Positions 12,722 to 32,977 are shown, counted from the stretch's first letter. The stretch: DNA of 64,000 nucleotides from Antedon bifida (GCA_963402885.1 OY727099.1:1428501-1492500), one strand, 5' to 3'. The notes: a model not told the origin generated them from the sequence alone. Program-made: numbers and translations.

Positions 12722-12793
12722 GATCAGTTAGCTCAGTCGCCTGAGCGTCGTGTTGACAACACGTATGTCGTGGGTTCGATTCCCACGCTGGTC
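12722..12793 (+). tRNA. tRNA-Val(GAC)-like head of a SINE, copy 3 (probable pseudogene)
   Basis: Identical to the other two copies and again exactly 1,848 bases after the previous one. Confidence 0.55.
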
Positions 12794-14107
12794 GGTGGAA
12801 TAGAGTTAAAGGCATGCGGCCACTGTGTTTGGGGTTCACAGAATTATACGTCCCCCTTTCCACCACACATCATGAGGCGACAACATCAATGCATCTGGTG
12901 ATGTGCTGGAAACGACCCCAAAAGGCTGTGGCAGGGCCTTAGTGCTGAGGCAGGGAGAGCACATTTAACATCTTTTTTTTTATTTATTTATTTTTTTTAA
13001 CCCGTATTTTATCTCGTAAATTTTATGTTTGCCGCCCTCATTTTTAAAATAAATTGAATTTATATTTTCATCGCAGGTGTACGAACCGGTTTGGTATGCC
13101 GTGCGTTGTTATGCAATGGTTATGCAGGTGTAGTGGGAAAGATGGTATTGTTAGTCATTCGCGGTCAACACGCCACACTGTTAAATTTTGATTTTGTTAA
13201 TCAATGTTGCTACATTGGTAGCGAAAATGTCCGATTCATGCAAGATATTGTATTGTAAAATGTTATGAATAAACTTTTATGGTAGTTGGTGTGTATGGCC
13301 GCACCGTCCCCAGAATGAACATGTTTTAAACAGATAGTTTGTCTCCGATGGTTTTTGTATGGGGTTAATGGAGAGTGAAATAAGATCAAATATATTCCAA
13401 AGATGCCGATTTCTAGACCAATTTCGAAGTAGACTAATTCCGCCGTCGGACTAGGCCTTATACGAAGTCAAGTTTTAAAGTAGAAAACCACACCTACAAC
13501 TTTGAAGTCGCATCTGGATAGTTGAAATTTTAACATTACCATACTATTATCATAGGTGATTATGTATAGTAATAAGTATAAGTGCAATTCTGGGCTCTAT
13601 TTTCATTATTATTAGCTCTGCCACAACCATGGTGGGCTAGTACTGGAGACTTAATATTTAATTTCATATTTCCATGAATAGGTGCACTCTCCGGGGACAC
13701 TAAATAAGTATTTATCTTAGACAAACGCAAGTTATTAAAATCACTGATATGGCTTGAAACTAATTTTTATAGAGTACCGATATTTAACATATATACCTGG
13801 AAGTTATATTTTTGAAGTATTTTCAGAAGTAATTTTAAAAATTCAAACATGATGTGGGTCCCGTAATTTCACCTATGTTACACTGTATATAGATATACAG
13901 TACACTGTAGAGTATAGAGCATATATTCTATGACACATAATAGTCACCAATCAGCACCATAAGCATCATATCATGTCACAGGATTGCATAAATCAATATT
14001 TTGCAGTAATATTTAACATACGTGCAAAATTAAATATCAGTAAAATTATAAAAATGATCACCTAAAATTCGTCAAAGTGACGAATTAAATTCTAGTTCTC
14101 GATGTTT

Positions 14108-14672
14108 TTGTATGTGACTATTTCGCTGTGCTCCACCACTGGTGCCAAATTGGATCCACTGGAGCACAGTGTATTAACATACGAAAATATATTGAAACTT
14201 AATTGGGTCCACTTATTAACATACGAAAAGATATTAACATTCAGTGACTTATTTCTAGTTTACATCACTGTGCTCCACTGGTGCCAAATTGTGTCCACTT
14301 GAGCACAGTGTATTAACATACGAAAAGATATTTAAACTCAAGTGACTTCAAATTACGTCCACTTGAGCACAGTGTATTAACATACGAAAAGATATTGAAA
14401 CTTAAATTACTTTATTTCTATTTTATATCACTGTGCTCCACTGGCGCCAAATTGGGTCCACTTGAGCACAGTGTATTAACATACGAAAAGATATTGAAAC
14501 TTAAATGACTTTATTTCTATTTTATATCACTGTGCTCCACTGGCGCCATATTGGGTTCACTTGAGCACAGTGTATTAACATACGAAAAGATATTGAAATT
14601 TAGTGACTTTATTTCTATTTTATATCACTGTGCTACCCTGGTGCTAAATTGGGTCCACTTGAGCAGTTACCG
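14108..14672 (-). repeat. Right tandem block of the inverted repeat (~97-bp unit)
   Basis: These are the reverse-complement units of the left block: TGTGCTCCACTGG near 14269, 14431 and 14531, with ACATACGAAAAGATATT between them. Some units are truncated or fused. Confidence 0.85.
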
Positions 14673-14803
14673 TAGTACACTTTCTATTATTGAAGTTAAT
14701 AAAGGCATAAATGGCGCTCCGTAGAGAAGTAGTGGATGCTCCAGTCGCCAGAATGACGCTCTGAATATACCTCGAGACTAGACGTAAAAAATTTGAAATC
14801 AAA

Positions 14804-22587
<7,784 letters not shown>

Positions 22588-25500
22588 TTTCCAAGTAAAT
22601 ACATCTATTGAGAACATTCCAAGAAGAGGTAAGATGGTCTACCTAGCCTCTGATTGCCCAGATTGCCTATTTATGCTTACCTAGACTCTGTCTGTCCAGC
22701 CAACCCACCAACATGATGTTATTATACATGACTATGTAACTATAATACCATTTTCCACTGGATCTACTACTAGATGTAAGAATATCAATAAAAATAAATT
22801 CAAGTTAAACTAAATTATTATTTAGTGTTACAATTATATTAAAGCATTATATTGTATATTTTTATCCTTTTTTTGTTGTTGAACTGCTGTCAGTGTTATG
22901 GTAAAACATTTACCAACTTCCAAATCTAAAAAGTTCTTTTTATACTAAATGTCTAGTGTTACATTAGTTAACATATTTGTATACGTGTATTCTAGATAAA
23001 AGTAATTTTTACTTAAAGCCACTAGACCTTTTACCTAATTTAAGGTCACACTACATTTTCATCTTTAAATGGTTACAAATGTGAAAAATAAGTTGATAAT
23101 TTAAGCAGCCCACAATAAATACCAGAATGCCTCGCCTCGTGCGCGGATTGATATTTTCATATTGTGATGTGATGCACCCAATTTTCGATCGATCGTGAAA
23201 GGGTAAACAAATAAAAGAACCGTAAGTTTTCACAGAAAATACCAGGTGTCCCCCAATTTGTATTAACAGATTCTGCCCAAATAGGACAGACAATTCAGAG
23301 TACGAGACAACGCTGGGCTATGCCTATTGCTAGCATACGATGTTCCTACGTTACCGCTCTTTACTAGCTAGGGCTACACGACACAATCTACTTAGATAGA
23401 TATAGTGCATTGCTTCTCTCTTTTTATCATAATTTACCATCAAACGTACATTGAAGACAAGGAATGACCTGGTTTAATGTTTTTAAAGTACAGTAATATT
23501 ATTTAAAATTACAAAAGTCAGAAATTGTAGGTCTAGTGTCTTTAGCTATAATACAATTAATATTGATTTTTTTGTATACTTATAAGTGGCATGATCCTGA
23601 AATTTCAAATTTAAAGAATAAATAGTTTAACAATTTCATTTAATCAGAGATAAAAACATTAAACTGGGTGGCAGTATGTTTGTTTGTTCAGTATTTTGAA
23701 GTGTACAATTGAAATAAACATGACTTTTTGTATCAATTTGAATTTGTTGTTGGTTTCAAACCTTCAAACCACAGATGTTGTTATAAATCTGTATGGATTG
23801 AACTGTACTGAATTAAGCTTAAACTTAAACTTTTTGCATTTCCAAATTATTGATTGGTATCAATAAGATATCCACATTTTGTTGTTTGGTATAAACACAC
23901 AATGGAAACACTTTTTACTTTACAAATCTTTGGTAAAAACTAACCAGGTCAATTTATTTATCCCAAGTACAAACGACTGAATTGTTTCCCTGAATCGAAC
24001 TAATATGTTAATTTTATCGCAAAAAGTTGTGTGCAGGACAAAACAAAGCAACTTCCACTCTATAAAATTTTGTAGTGGACTGAATGCATCATCACCAAAA
24101 AAAGGTGGCCAATGTGAGAGTAGACTACAATATCACTCAGACAAACTAATATGTACAGCATACTACTATTTGTTTAATGTTACAAATGCTATCAATGGTT
24201 ATAACTTCAATCTTAACGTTTAACACTACTTATTGCTAAATTTGTAATATAAATAGGTTACAATAATGCACACTTTTTAATAGCAATGCTTAAAACTTGA
24301 GATGTTTAATAATTAAAGGAATGCTTTATAAGATCAAAATAGCTACTAAATTTAATTTCAGTTTCCATATGAAACCAATCTTTGGATAAGATAGATATTT
24401 CAAGCACAACTGTACTCAATGCTATACAAAAAGGCTGAATATTGAGCGTAGTCCTATGCAATTATTTATTCAACTTAGTTATTCTATTTATTTTTTGAAT
24501 TAAATCTGTAATTTACCCGTAACAGAAATTATGTTGAACTAATGTAAATCTAAAAATATCGCAGATTTCCCTATAATTTCCATCTGTATGTAAATTTATA
24601 ATTAAAAAAAAATATATAGGCAGAAGAAAACATCCTTAGAATTTAATTGGCTATACCTTCTATCAGCTTTTCAGGAAAAAAAAAACAATTAGCCTGCATC
24701 TGCCATCTTTTATTATTGTTGTTGATATATCCAGTGTTATTTAAAGATGTATTGTCCCTTTGACAAATTCCAAAAAAATAAAAAATAACAGATTTCAAAA
24801 AAAGGTGGGTCATTTTGAAGTATCATAATAGTTATTAACTATCACCAAAAATTTGTCGAAAAAAAAATAATTTAACTGAAATACAGACGTTTTTTTGTTA
24901 AAAAAATAACTCTGACTTCCAGTCAAAGTTTTCGATCAAAACATACCCCATAATAAAACGCGCTTGTTTGGCTACTCTGTATGCATAATCATAAAACTTC
25001 ATCACGATCTGTGTGAAAATACCTTCTCAACCGTGACGAGTTGTAAACAATCCTAATTAGCATATGCATAATGCGTACTTGTGGTTTGAAATCTTTGTTT
25101 ACTTTTGCTCGCGACGATTTTCCAGACGAAATGTAATCAAACTAATTTACCTGTTAATTACGTAAACTTGTTGCTTTTGGCTCGAATTTTTGACTTAAAG
25201 TGAATAACTTTAATATTACTTTGATATTACCAATTTAGATTTAGAAAATTTTGACCTTCATTTTTTTGTGTTTCAAGGGACAATACATCTTTAAGAAATT
25301 TGTATAACACCATTATAATGATCAAGTATAGTCCCAGATAGACTTGTCCCAAGTCTGTAGTTATTTTTTTATGTAAGCCCACCAGTCGGCTTTTCGATTT
25401 TTGTCTGAAAATGTATTATATGTATGAAACGCCATATGTGCCAAAATATTTATCTTTTTACTAATTTCCAGGGATTAACAAACTCTTGTGTTCCAATTTA

Positions 25501-25828
25501 GCCTAAATTGGGGGTGGTAAGTTTATATAACTGTAGCACCGTATTCCTTAATCTACAGTATATAATAGGCAAATGTAATCATATATGTAAGCCTACTGCA
25601 ATGAATGTGTCCAATAATGGAGACATTGATCACCAAACACAAATCAATCTTACACTAATCTATACAAAATTATAAAAATACACGTCATTTGTCAAATTAT
25701 AAAATTCATAAGCTTCAAATTTTAAAAAAATACTATAACCTAAAGTTTTGAATGAAGCTAAATGGAAACGTTTTTGAGCGTAAATTAACAGGCATGATTC
25801 TGGCAATATGAATATTTACAAAACGTCT
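22588..25828. other. Intergenic DNA between RUVBL2 and the dehydrogenase (convergent 3' ends)
   Basis: Contains AATAAA-type signals near 22,790 suited to RUVBL2 3' processing and one long MITE (24741-25294). No coding exon with splice support was found. The two genes converge here. Confidence 0.5.
24741..25294. mobile_element. MITE, TTAAAGATG family, copy 4 (554-bp form)
   Basis: Perfect-looking ends TTAAAGATGTATTGTCCC and GGGACAATACATCTTTAA. The interior is longer than in other copies and includes CpG-containing sequence (GCTCGCGACGATTTTCCAGA), so it may approach the full-length element. Confidence 0.8.
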
Positions 25829-28480
25829 TTATTCTTGCTTTAAATTAGCGTTTTTTGTATTTTCTTGTGCTTTTTTGTTTCCATTTACAACCGCATCTAC
25901 CATGTCTGATTTTGTGATCAACGTCCCTGAAAAGCTAGCCATAAAATCGAGAATCGGACTCGGTAGATGGTTAAACAGCCATGCGTAAATAGGTGCTAAG
26001 AAGCCGCAGGCGTACCGCGTCTTCGGACGTCTGGCTAGAAGAGCGTGGATTATAGTGTCCGACACTGGTGAAATATCTGTTTCCAGTCGGGAATCGTTTT
26101 CTGTGTAGAAGCGGCTAGACATGTTTTTAAAGTAATGGTCACCGTAGATGGGACGTAAGTTGGCTGGAAGTTGCTCTTGCAGTTCTTTAAGTGTTTTTTG
26201 CATCAAACCTGAAGTTGTGGCAGCTGAAGAGAAAGGAATAAACCAGGGAGAAATTAGAATGAACTAAAATGTATTACGCTTTTTTGTTGAGGTAGACAAC
26301 CTAACTTCCTCAAAAAAGTTTTCTGCAGTTTTCCTTAGTTTATCAACTGGCCTACACAAACTTTCTACAACTTTTTCTTGCTCAAGTTTTCAATTAAATA
26401 ACTGTCTGTTATTACTATTTCTTACCAGTTTTGAAACCACCTGGTTCTACCGCCGACACCTTTATTCCCCATTTTTTCATTTCATTGCGTAGAACGTCTG
26501 TGAACATGTCCGTTGCAGCCTTTGAGGAGCAGTAGGCCGGAAGACTTGGCATAAATAACAAAGCTGAATAATAGATTCATGTTGGTAATTTGGCTGACAA
26601 TATAACCATTCCATACTATTACTACATAGACAATTTAGTATGTTAGTAAATTTTTAACCAGAGTGTTAAAAGCTCTAATGCTGTGTCCCTGGCTCGAAAT
26701 ATTTTATTTATATTTTTTTGTTTTCTGATAAAAAATATATATTTTAAAAATCCAAATGGTATTTTGAATCACTTTTTTTTCGACTCGACTCAAAAAGGTA
26801 GATAGTAACTTACCACATAAACTTGTGACGTTTACAATTCTACCTTTTGATTTTCGAAGAAGCGGAAGAAAGGCCTTCACCATCCGTACTTGTCCTAGAA
26901 AATTTACATTCCATAATTTGTGGAATATGTCTAATGAGCAGATCTCAGTCTCTGCCATTATGCACTGCCCAGCATTGTTTACAAGACCCCAGAGTTCTGT
27001 AAGATAACAAAGATTTGATATTTATGATTTCCAACACGAGTGCTTTATGATAGAAACAAATAAGCTTAAGATTACGAAGTAAAGTTTACATTACTTACTT
27101 AATGTTTGAACTTTGTTTAGATACAAAATGACCCCTTTTAAGATTAATAATACATTCTATCAGCTGTTCAGAAATTATCCTGCTCATCTTTTATCATTGT
27201 TGTTGATCCAGTGTTAGTTTTAATAAGAAATCTGCATATATCATATATGATCAAGTATAGTCCCAAATAGACTATGAAGTAAAGTTTACATTACTTCTTA
27301 ATGTTTAGATAAGAAATGACCTATGCCCCTTTTACGATTAACAAAGTGATTGTTAGAATACAAGATTGAGTTCTTACCAACAAAAATTCTTGTCTTATAT
27401 TAATGTTGAGGCTCCCCTTCCCACCTAAATTTCTGGTCCCCATAACAAGGTTGAATTGCCCTCTCACCAACTAAATTTGTAGTCCCTCCCATCAATTAAT
27501 ATAGTCTCAGTTCATACAGCCTCTGATTTGAGTATGTCTACATACAAATTTTGAACTTTTTATTTAGTAGAATGCTTTATGCAAAATTTATTTTTAAAAA
27601 AAAATTTTTCATAAAGCACCTTTTTTGGAGAGTTGATGTTTAACAACTTCCAAAGCCTTCTTCACTTGCTCATCACTGGTTACGTCCAATTGCAGAGTGA
27701 CCAGTCGATCCGAACAATCGCCTACAAGAGCTTGTTCACCATCGCCACCTTTCTTTAGACACCCTGCAAAGACCCGGAAGCCGAGGGCATCCAGTTGTTT
27801 AGCTGTCTCGTAGCCAAACCCACTGTCACATCCTAAGTAACAAAATTGATAGTAATTGTTGCTGTATCATGTCTACATTACGACTGTATTAATTATTATG
27901 ATTTATTATATGATATGATCATATATTTTCAGTACATTATGAAAATGGCCTTATGAATGTAAATACAGTAATTGCCATATTCAATTGAATTGGGAAAATA
28001 TGTTAATTTAGAATGGTAAAAATGTTATGTAATGAAAGCTTTTTTTGTGTGTGAGTACTAAATGATTATAATAAAACTTTATTATTAATAATTAAATACT
28101 CAACTCGAATATGCCATACTAAGTTACTATACTTACAACTTATAAATTATACAGCGGCTAAATAATTAGTTCTTTTATTAAAACTTAATAAACAAAAAGC
28201 CTGTATTACCTGTAATCAGCACCGCTTTCTCTTCAACTGGAAGATATCCCTGAGGAAGATTATTAAAGATGTAATAGCAAGCAGTCGCAAAGACAATCAG
28301 GCCAAGTATGCCTCCCAAGATGAACTGGCTAAGAGGTTGGAGAACAGTAGGTAAGATGAGGAGCAAAATTGATGGAAAATTTAACTCCAGTTCATTACTT
28401 AGATAGCGAGATAAAGCCGCACCGCTAAACACTATCGTTATCGTCGAATACGATAATAAATATAAATGATACAGAGACAT
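25829..28480 (-). CDS. Short-chain dehydrogenase, SDR9C / BDH1-like
   Basis: Five minus-strand exons join in phase into 399 residues: 28210-28480, 27620-27832, 26814-26996, 26426-26563 and 25829-26223. It is a classical NAD(P)-dependent SDR. Visible are the cofactor loop TGCDSGFG (from Thr90), NNAG (168-171), and the Ser220 / Tyr233 / Lys237 catalytic set in TSLCG...YCSSK. FAGCL, ELWGLVNNAG, KVSAVEPGGF and TDISPV point to the SDR9C group (3-hydroxybutyrate, retinol and 17-beta-hydroxysteroid dehydrogenases), closest by eye to BDH1. Substrate cannot be fixed from sequence. The first ~85 residues are an extension with hydrophobic stretches (about 33-75), suggesting membrane anchoring; BDH1 proteins are shorter (human about 343). 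It is transcribed away from the WAP-Kazal gene. Confidence 0.9.
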
Positions 28481-28932
28481 TATACTTAAAATGTTAATAA
28501 GTTTTTTCTAGAAACAAAAATAGCTAGCCTAGCTAGGCCTACGAACACGAACCAACTGAAGACAATCGCGGTAAATAAAACAGCGATTATCTAGAAATGC
28601 CATGGTTCACTAAGCACGAGTACTTATTTTTAGAACAACGAACTTCCGGTATTTACGTTCTACGATTCATATGGCGCGCCAGGCCCGTCTTTCACAAAAA
28701 TACTTTTTAAATCGTGGGTAATATCGGTTATTTATTATTATTTATGGTAATACGACAATAATTTGTAATGTATGCTTGTTGAAATAACATCGTTATAATA
28801 TTAGTAACTTTAACCAGACATTTAAAGTATTGATATTTATTTATGGTAAGGCAGTTTCGGCGTGTAATAACACATCTATTTGTTGCCCAAGTTGGAGTTT
28901 TGTTGTCATCGTCATCCGTATATGGTACCACC
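28481..28932. promoter_or_regulatory. Shared 452-bp head-to-head intergenic region
   Basis: This is the gap between the start codons of the minus-strand dehydrogenase and the plus-strand inhibitor gene. It includes ATATGGCGCGCCAGGCCCGT near 28670. Both promoters must lie here or in leader exons, so bidirectional control is possible. No TATA box was assigned. Confidence 0.4.
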
Positions 28933-31653
28933 ATGGCTAGATTAAATGCATTATTGATCATATTTTCATTACTTGTAGTAAGTATTACTTTATTATTAAT
29001 ATAGTGATATCTTCAACATTGTTCATTTTATAATCAGTTTGATAGTTTAATGACCATTCTAGCACATAAAGGCAAATATTTTAGGAAATAGCTAGGCCTA
29101 AATAATATTAATTTCTAGGCCTAGGCCTAACCTAGTAAAGTAGTTTTCAGGAGAAGTTGTTTCGCCAGCATCATTTGCCACTAAGTCGTTTCGCCCCTAT
29201 CTATTGGATGATTAACTTAAATGCTTATAAATACATAAACAACTCAATTATGTTGTTAAACAGAACCATCCATGAGTGTGTTGTTATATAATTTGTATTT
29301 TATATACACAGCGTTTATAATTTCTTGTGGTTATATTTTCTTTCAGACTGTAGAATGTTACAGAAATCGTCAAATTCAAATTGGTATGTTTTTTTTCCAG
29401 CTGCAGCATTTTCACTTGTTTTTCTGCGCTAATGGAGGAAATAATTAATAAATTATTTATTTCCTCCTTGCGTGCCTCGTAACAAAAAAGAGGCATTACA
29501 CAACTTACATGTCTATTTTAATGTGTATAAATATAGCGCCCTCTATATAATGTGTTGTATATTTTTATTGTTATACCACCCTCTATATAGACTTTACATC
29601 TCTTTATTTTCTTCATATCCTGTACAATGAGGAAAACAATTTTTATTAGTAAAATAATAATAATTTTTTTTTTTTTTTTTCAGTGAGTAAGAAAGGACGT
29701 TGTCCAGATGTGTCGGATGGTCAATTTGGCATCTGCGCCAATACATGTGACAATGACCTGAGCTGTGACAATAAAATGAAATGCTGTCAAAATAGTTGTG
29801 GAGGTTACTCCTGCATGGAACCTATTGAAGGTGACAATAATATTAGTTTTCTTGAAGATAAATCAGTGCATGTATGTAATTGTGTTGTGAGGAAAAAGAC
29901 CCAAAAGCTTATTTTATGATTTTCCAGCCATCATAATTGTACTATACGATCCAAGAAACCTCTAGTCTAGGTAGCTGAAAGTGTTTTATTTCACCCATCG
30001 TCTAGAGTTTATCTCATTACATCTCTGTCTGTGTGTAACATGAAATTGTTATACATAGATAACATTACTACTAAACAAAATATAATAGTTAATTATATCT
30101 CAACCATAATAATAATTATATTTTATTTGGAATACCAACCGAATGAATCTTTTTAATGAACATTATTACTGTACTTGTTTAAATCCTTCCTATCCTCAAT
30201 TGAGCTTGGGCTGTACTTTTACTGTATGTCTACTGTTTCATTTTGTAGTACCCTATTCCGCTTTGTTTTTCCTTTTTTCTAGGCAAAATAGAAATTCTCC
30301 TAATATAGTACTTGCTTTGTTTGCTTGTTGTAATCATGTGACTGGAAGATTATACCTAAACAATCCTTTTGACTGTCGGAATAACCACACAAAGCTCTAT
30401 CTGGCCCTTTGTCTAAAAGTTGTTGTTGTGGACACATAACATATAAGTTTAGTCAATATTTTTACTGTATATTTTCATTTTCCATAAGTCGTTTATTTGA
30501 TTAATTCTCAGAGAGAATGTGTCATATTCCTTGCTCAAGAATATATGAACCTGTGTGTGGTTCAGATGGCCAGACTTATAGTAGTGAATGCATGTTGAAA
30601 TTCACGACATGTTCACGTAATCAGGAGTTTGTACACATGGTGCATGATGGTACATGCCAAGAAATAGATTTGAAGCAAGAAAGTGAAGCCCTGCTGCGTA
30701 AGTAGATTGGATTTTATTATTCCTACATACACTTTATTCGAGGGAGGAGTTTATTCAGGGGAGGCGTTTATTTTTTTGGGTGTAATATGGTACAGTAGCA
30801 TGTACTGTATAATCAAATAAATAGATATGAAAAAATACACATTTAATATCGAAAAGGGATAAAATACAGTAAAAATTGTGTAAAAATGATTGGTAAATTG
30901 TAGATCATGATGTCTACTACAAATAGAAATGTTTTGTAATACAATATTGTGTATATTTTCACGTGGCTGGGTGTTTATTCGAGGAAATAAATAAAGGCCA
31001 AGGGCGTTTATTCGATGGGGCGTTTATTCAAAATGATGTTCTATGGGGGGCGTTTATTCATGCTGTATAAAATCTTTTGCAGGTGGTATATGTGAAAGAA
31101 AGAAAGCTGAGAAAAAACCAATGATTGGAGCACAGGTACCACAGTGTGACAGTGATGGCAATTATGAAGCAATGCAATGCTGGGGATCTGTTGGTAAATA
31201 TGGTTTCTTTATATTTATTCCATTTTTACCATCACACAAATTCTGAGATGTATATATGTAGAGGAGTGAGTAGCCAGGTGTTTAAGACACTGAAACCGTA
31301 ATCCGTATCCTGTTAGAGGAAGCTCACTCGTTCCATGGTTCTGCTGGGCTATAAATCGAGGTCCAGTGTACACACTTTAAAGAACTTTGTACATTTTTCA
31401 AGACGAATAGGGGGGTACCCTGATGTACTATCTCATACAGCCACTGTCATAGACAGACAGAAGAAGCATGTAGTTGAAAATCCACAACGCCATGAGCAAT
31501 TGTAATTTCTATTTCTATTGTTATAATAATATTTTCTCAGGTACGTGTTGGTGCGTTGATGAGCAGGGGGAGAAATTGTCTAAACCTGAGAGAGGGACAC
31601 TTTCAGCTGAACATTGCCAGAAATTGAGAAACAAACTTGAAAACAGTCCTTAA
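28933..31653 (+). CDS. Secreted WAP - Kazal - thyroglobulin type-1 protein
   Basis: Six exons in phase (28933-28977, 29347-29383, 29684-29830, 30512-30697, 31083-31193, 31541-31653) give 212 residues. Exon 1 is a signal peptide (MARLNALLIIFSLLV). Exon 3 encodes a WAP four-disulfide core with all eight cysteines (CCQNSCGG). Exon 4 encodes a six-cysteine Kazal domain (PVCGSDGQTYSSEC) with Arg at the expected P1 site two residues after the second cysteine, so a trypsin-like target is plausible. Exons 5-6 encode a thyroglobulin type-1 repeat (QC...CWCVDEQG). All three domain types occur in extracellular protease inhibitors. All internal exon boundaries after exon 2 are phase 1, the usual arrangement for shuffled modules. 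Function as a protease inhibitor is inferred from the domains. Confidence 0.9.
30735..31065. repeat. Interspersed GGGGCGTTTATTCGA-type repeat
   Basis: Variants of GGAGGCGTTTATT, GGGCGTTTATTCGATGGGG and GGGGGGCGTTTATTCATG occur at both edges of a 330-bp stretch in intron 4 of the WAP-Kazal gene. They surround about 170 bp of AT-rich DNA. Confidence 0.55.
31256..31485 (+). repeat. tRNA-like SINE, plus strand
   Basis: Begins with GAGTAGCCAGGTGTTTAAGA (A-box-like), has GTTCCATGGTTCTGCTGGG in the B-box position, and ends near ACAGCCACTGTCATAGACAG. It is the same family as 20905-21165 and lies in intron 5 of the WAP-Kazal gene. Confidence 0.6.
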
Positions 31654-32094
31654 ATCTGCGACAGATTTATGCATCCAGATTTCAATACTTGTCAATATCC
31701 TAAATTAACAAAATTGGCCGCTACAAATATATTTTCTAGCTTATTAACTATATATGGTGTATAATTATAAATGTAATATGCAGATAACCAAATTTCAAAT
31801 CTCTAGGATTAGGAGATTAAGATTAATTTAGGAGATCTAGATAGTATGGCACGTCTATCTTGGAAGTAATTTTAGTTGGCATTATTTAGACATCATGTTA
31901 GTAGTCCTTTACGAGTGTCATACGTAGACGTTGATGCAGACTTAACTATAGGTATGACACGCCATCCACCATCCCGATATGCATTAATTTATAATTTATA
32001 ATAATCTAGATATTGATAAGGGAATTGAAAACTAATATCGGTAATAATAACTCATGCTTTAATAAGTGAAATAATTCTCTTGGTATAATAATAA

Positions 32095-32280
32095 TTTAGG
32101 TATTTGTATAGTGCCAGTATCGAAACTAACTAAACCGAAGTAAAAATCAAAGGCGCTTGTATTAGATATTAAAAAGATGCGTTTTAAGTTCTTTTTTAAA
32201 AATAGCAATAGATGTTGATTTAGTAATATGTTGAGGGATAGAATTCCAAAGAGCAGCACAGACATACCCATGTTTACACT
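32095..32280 (-). pseudogene. LINE ORF2 C-terminal remnant
   Basis: Translation of the minus strand from about 32262 gives ALWNSIPQHITKSTS then FKKELKTHLFNI and a stop. This is the familiar end of non-LTR retrotransposon ORF2 proteins (LWNSLP...FKK.LK..L). A 3' UTR-like stretch ending in ATACAAATACCTAAATTATT follows. Only this terminal piece survives. Confidence 0.65.
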
Positions 32281-32977
32281 TATTAGATGCCAATATTTTT
32301 AGCGCCCTCTATGGTTTGATATACTGTTATAGCGCCCTCTATAATTTTATAAAACCACCCAATATTTCATTTTTCCAATCTGGATGGTCTGACATTGTCA
32401 AATTGTCAATTATACGAATGTTTTGATTGCATACAAAAGTATAGAGAACATTTTTAATCAATTTTACCAGCGTTTTTGTATTTTTTTTTGTAGATAATTT
32501 ACTGTATTTCTTGTAATGTAGATTTATGTTAAGGTGCAATAGGGAATGCCCTAGTTTATGATAATACCTGCTACTTTATAATAATAAAAGTATATTTCTT
32601 AAAAAAGTAATATTGTAGATTCATTTTGTTTAACCTGGTGTTAATATGTATTCTGACTCACTGTCTCTGTATTCTAGCAAATTAAAACCTTCATTATATG
32701 GGCTGACAATATTGTCCATATTTATCAAGGTATCTTGATTTTTTTTAAATACAAACATTAAAAATCTTAATTTCATAGCAGTTTCTTAACGAATAATGAT
32801 AATAATTCAGTATATTTTTATAAACTTTTTAAATGTCTATAATCATCTTTTATTTAATTGTCATTGTTGTGTATTGTAAATATTATAAATAGTAGTTTAC
32901 AAAGGGCACTATTTTTAAATAATATTAAACTATGAGAAATGATTAAAACGTTATTTACAGACAGACCGAAATTATAA

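Larger units (their letters stand above)
11940..13705 (+). repeat. 1,848-bp tandem unit, copy 3 (3' end diverged)
   Basis: It begins at TCGGCCGGGAACC (11940). It matches copies 1 and 2 up to about 13,000 and then diverges progressively, with several small deletions, before ending near 13,700 after the GGTGCACTCTCCG motif. The more diverged tail suggests this is the older edge of the array. Confidence 0.85.
7153..14773. mobile_element. Foldback-like element with long inverted repeats
   Basis: The left edge reads GAGGTATATTCAGAGCGTCA and the right edge ends with its reverse complement. The shared arms continue inward through ACGGAGCGCCAT and a CTACGGTAACT block into ~96-bp tandem units running in opposite orientation (7264-7997 and 14108-14672). 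The middle holds three 1,848-bp units. Flanks are GAGACTGG (7145-7152) and GAGACTAG (14774-14781), a 7/8 match that fits an 8-bp target duplication. No transposase-sized ORF exists, so it would be non-autonomous. The layout resembles Foldback elements; the superfamily is undetermined. Confidence 0.7.

Noticed and set aside
7153..14773. Polinton/Maverick or endogenous virus
   Set aside because: No polymerase, integrase or capsid reading frame occurs between the inverted repeats.
30143..30439. 98-residue cysteine-rich ORF in the WAP-Kazal intron
   Set aside because: Hydrophobic, with no splice or domain support, and located between two phased exons of the real gene.
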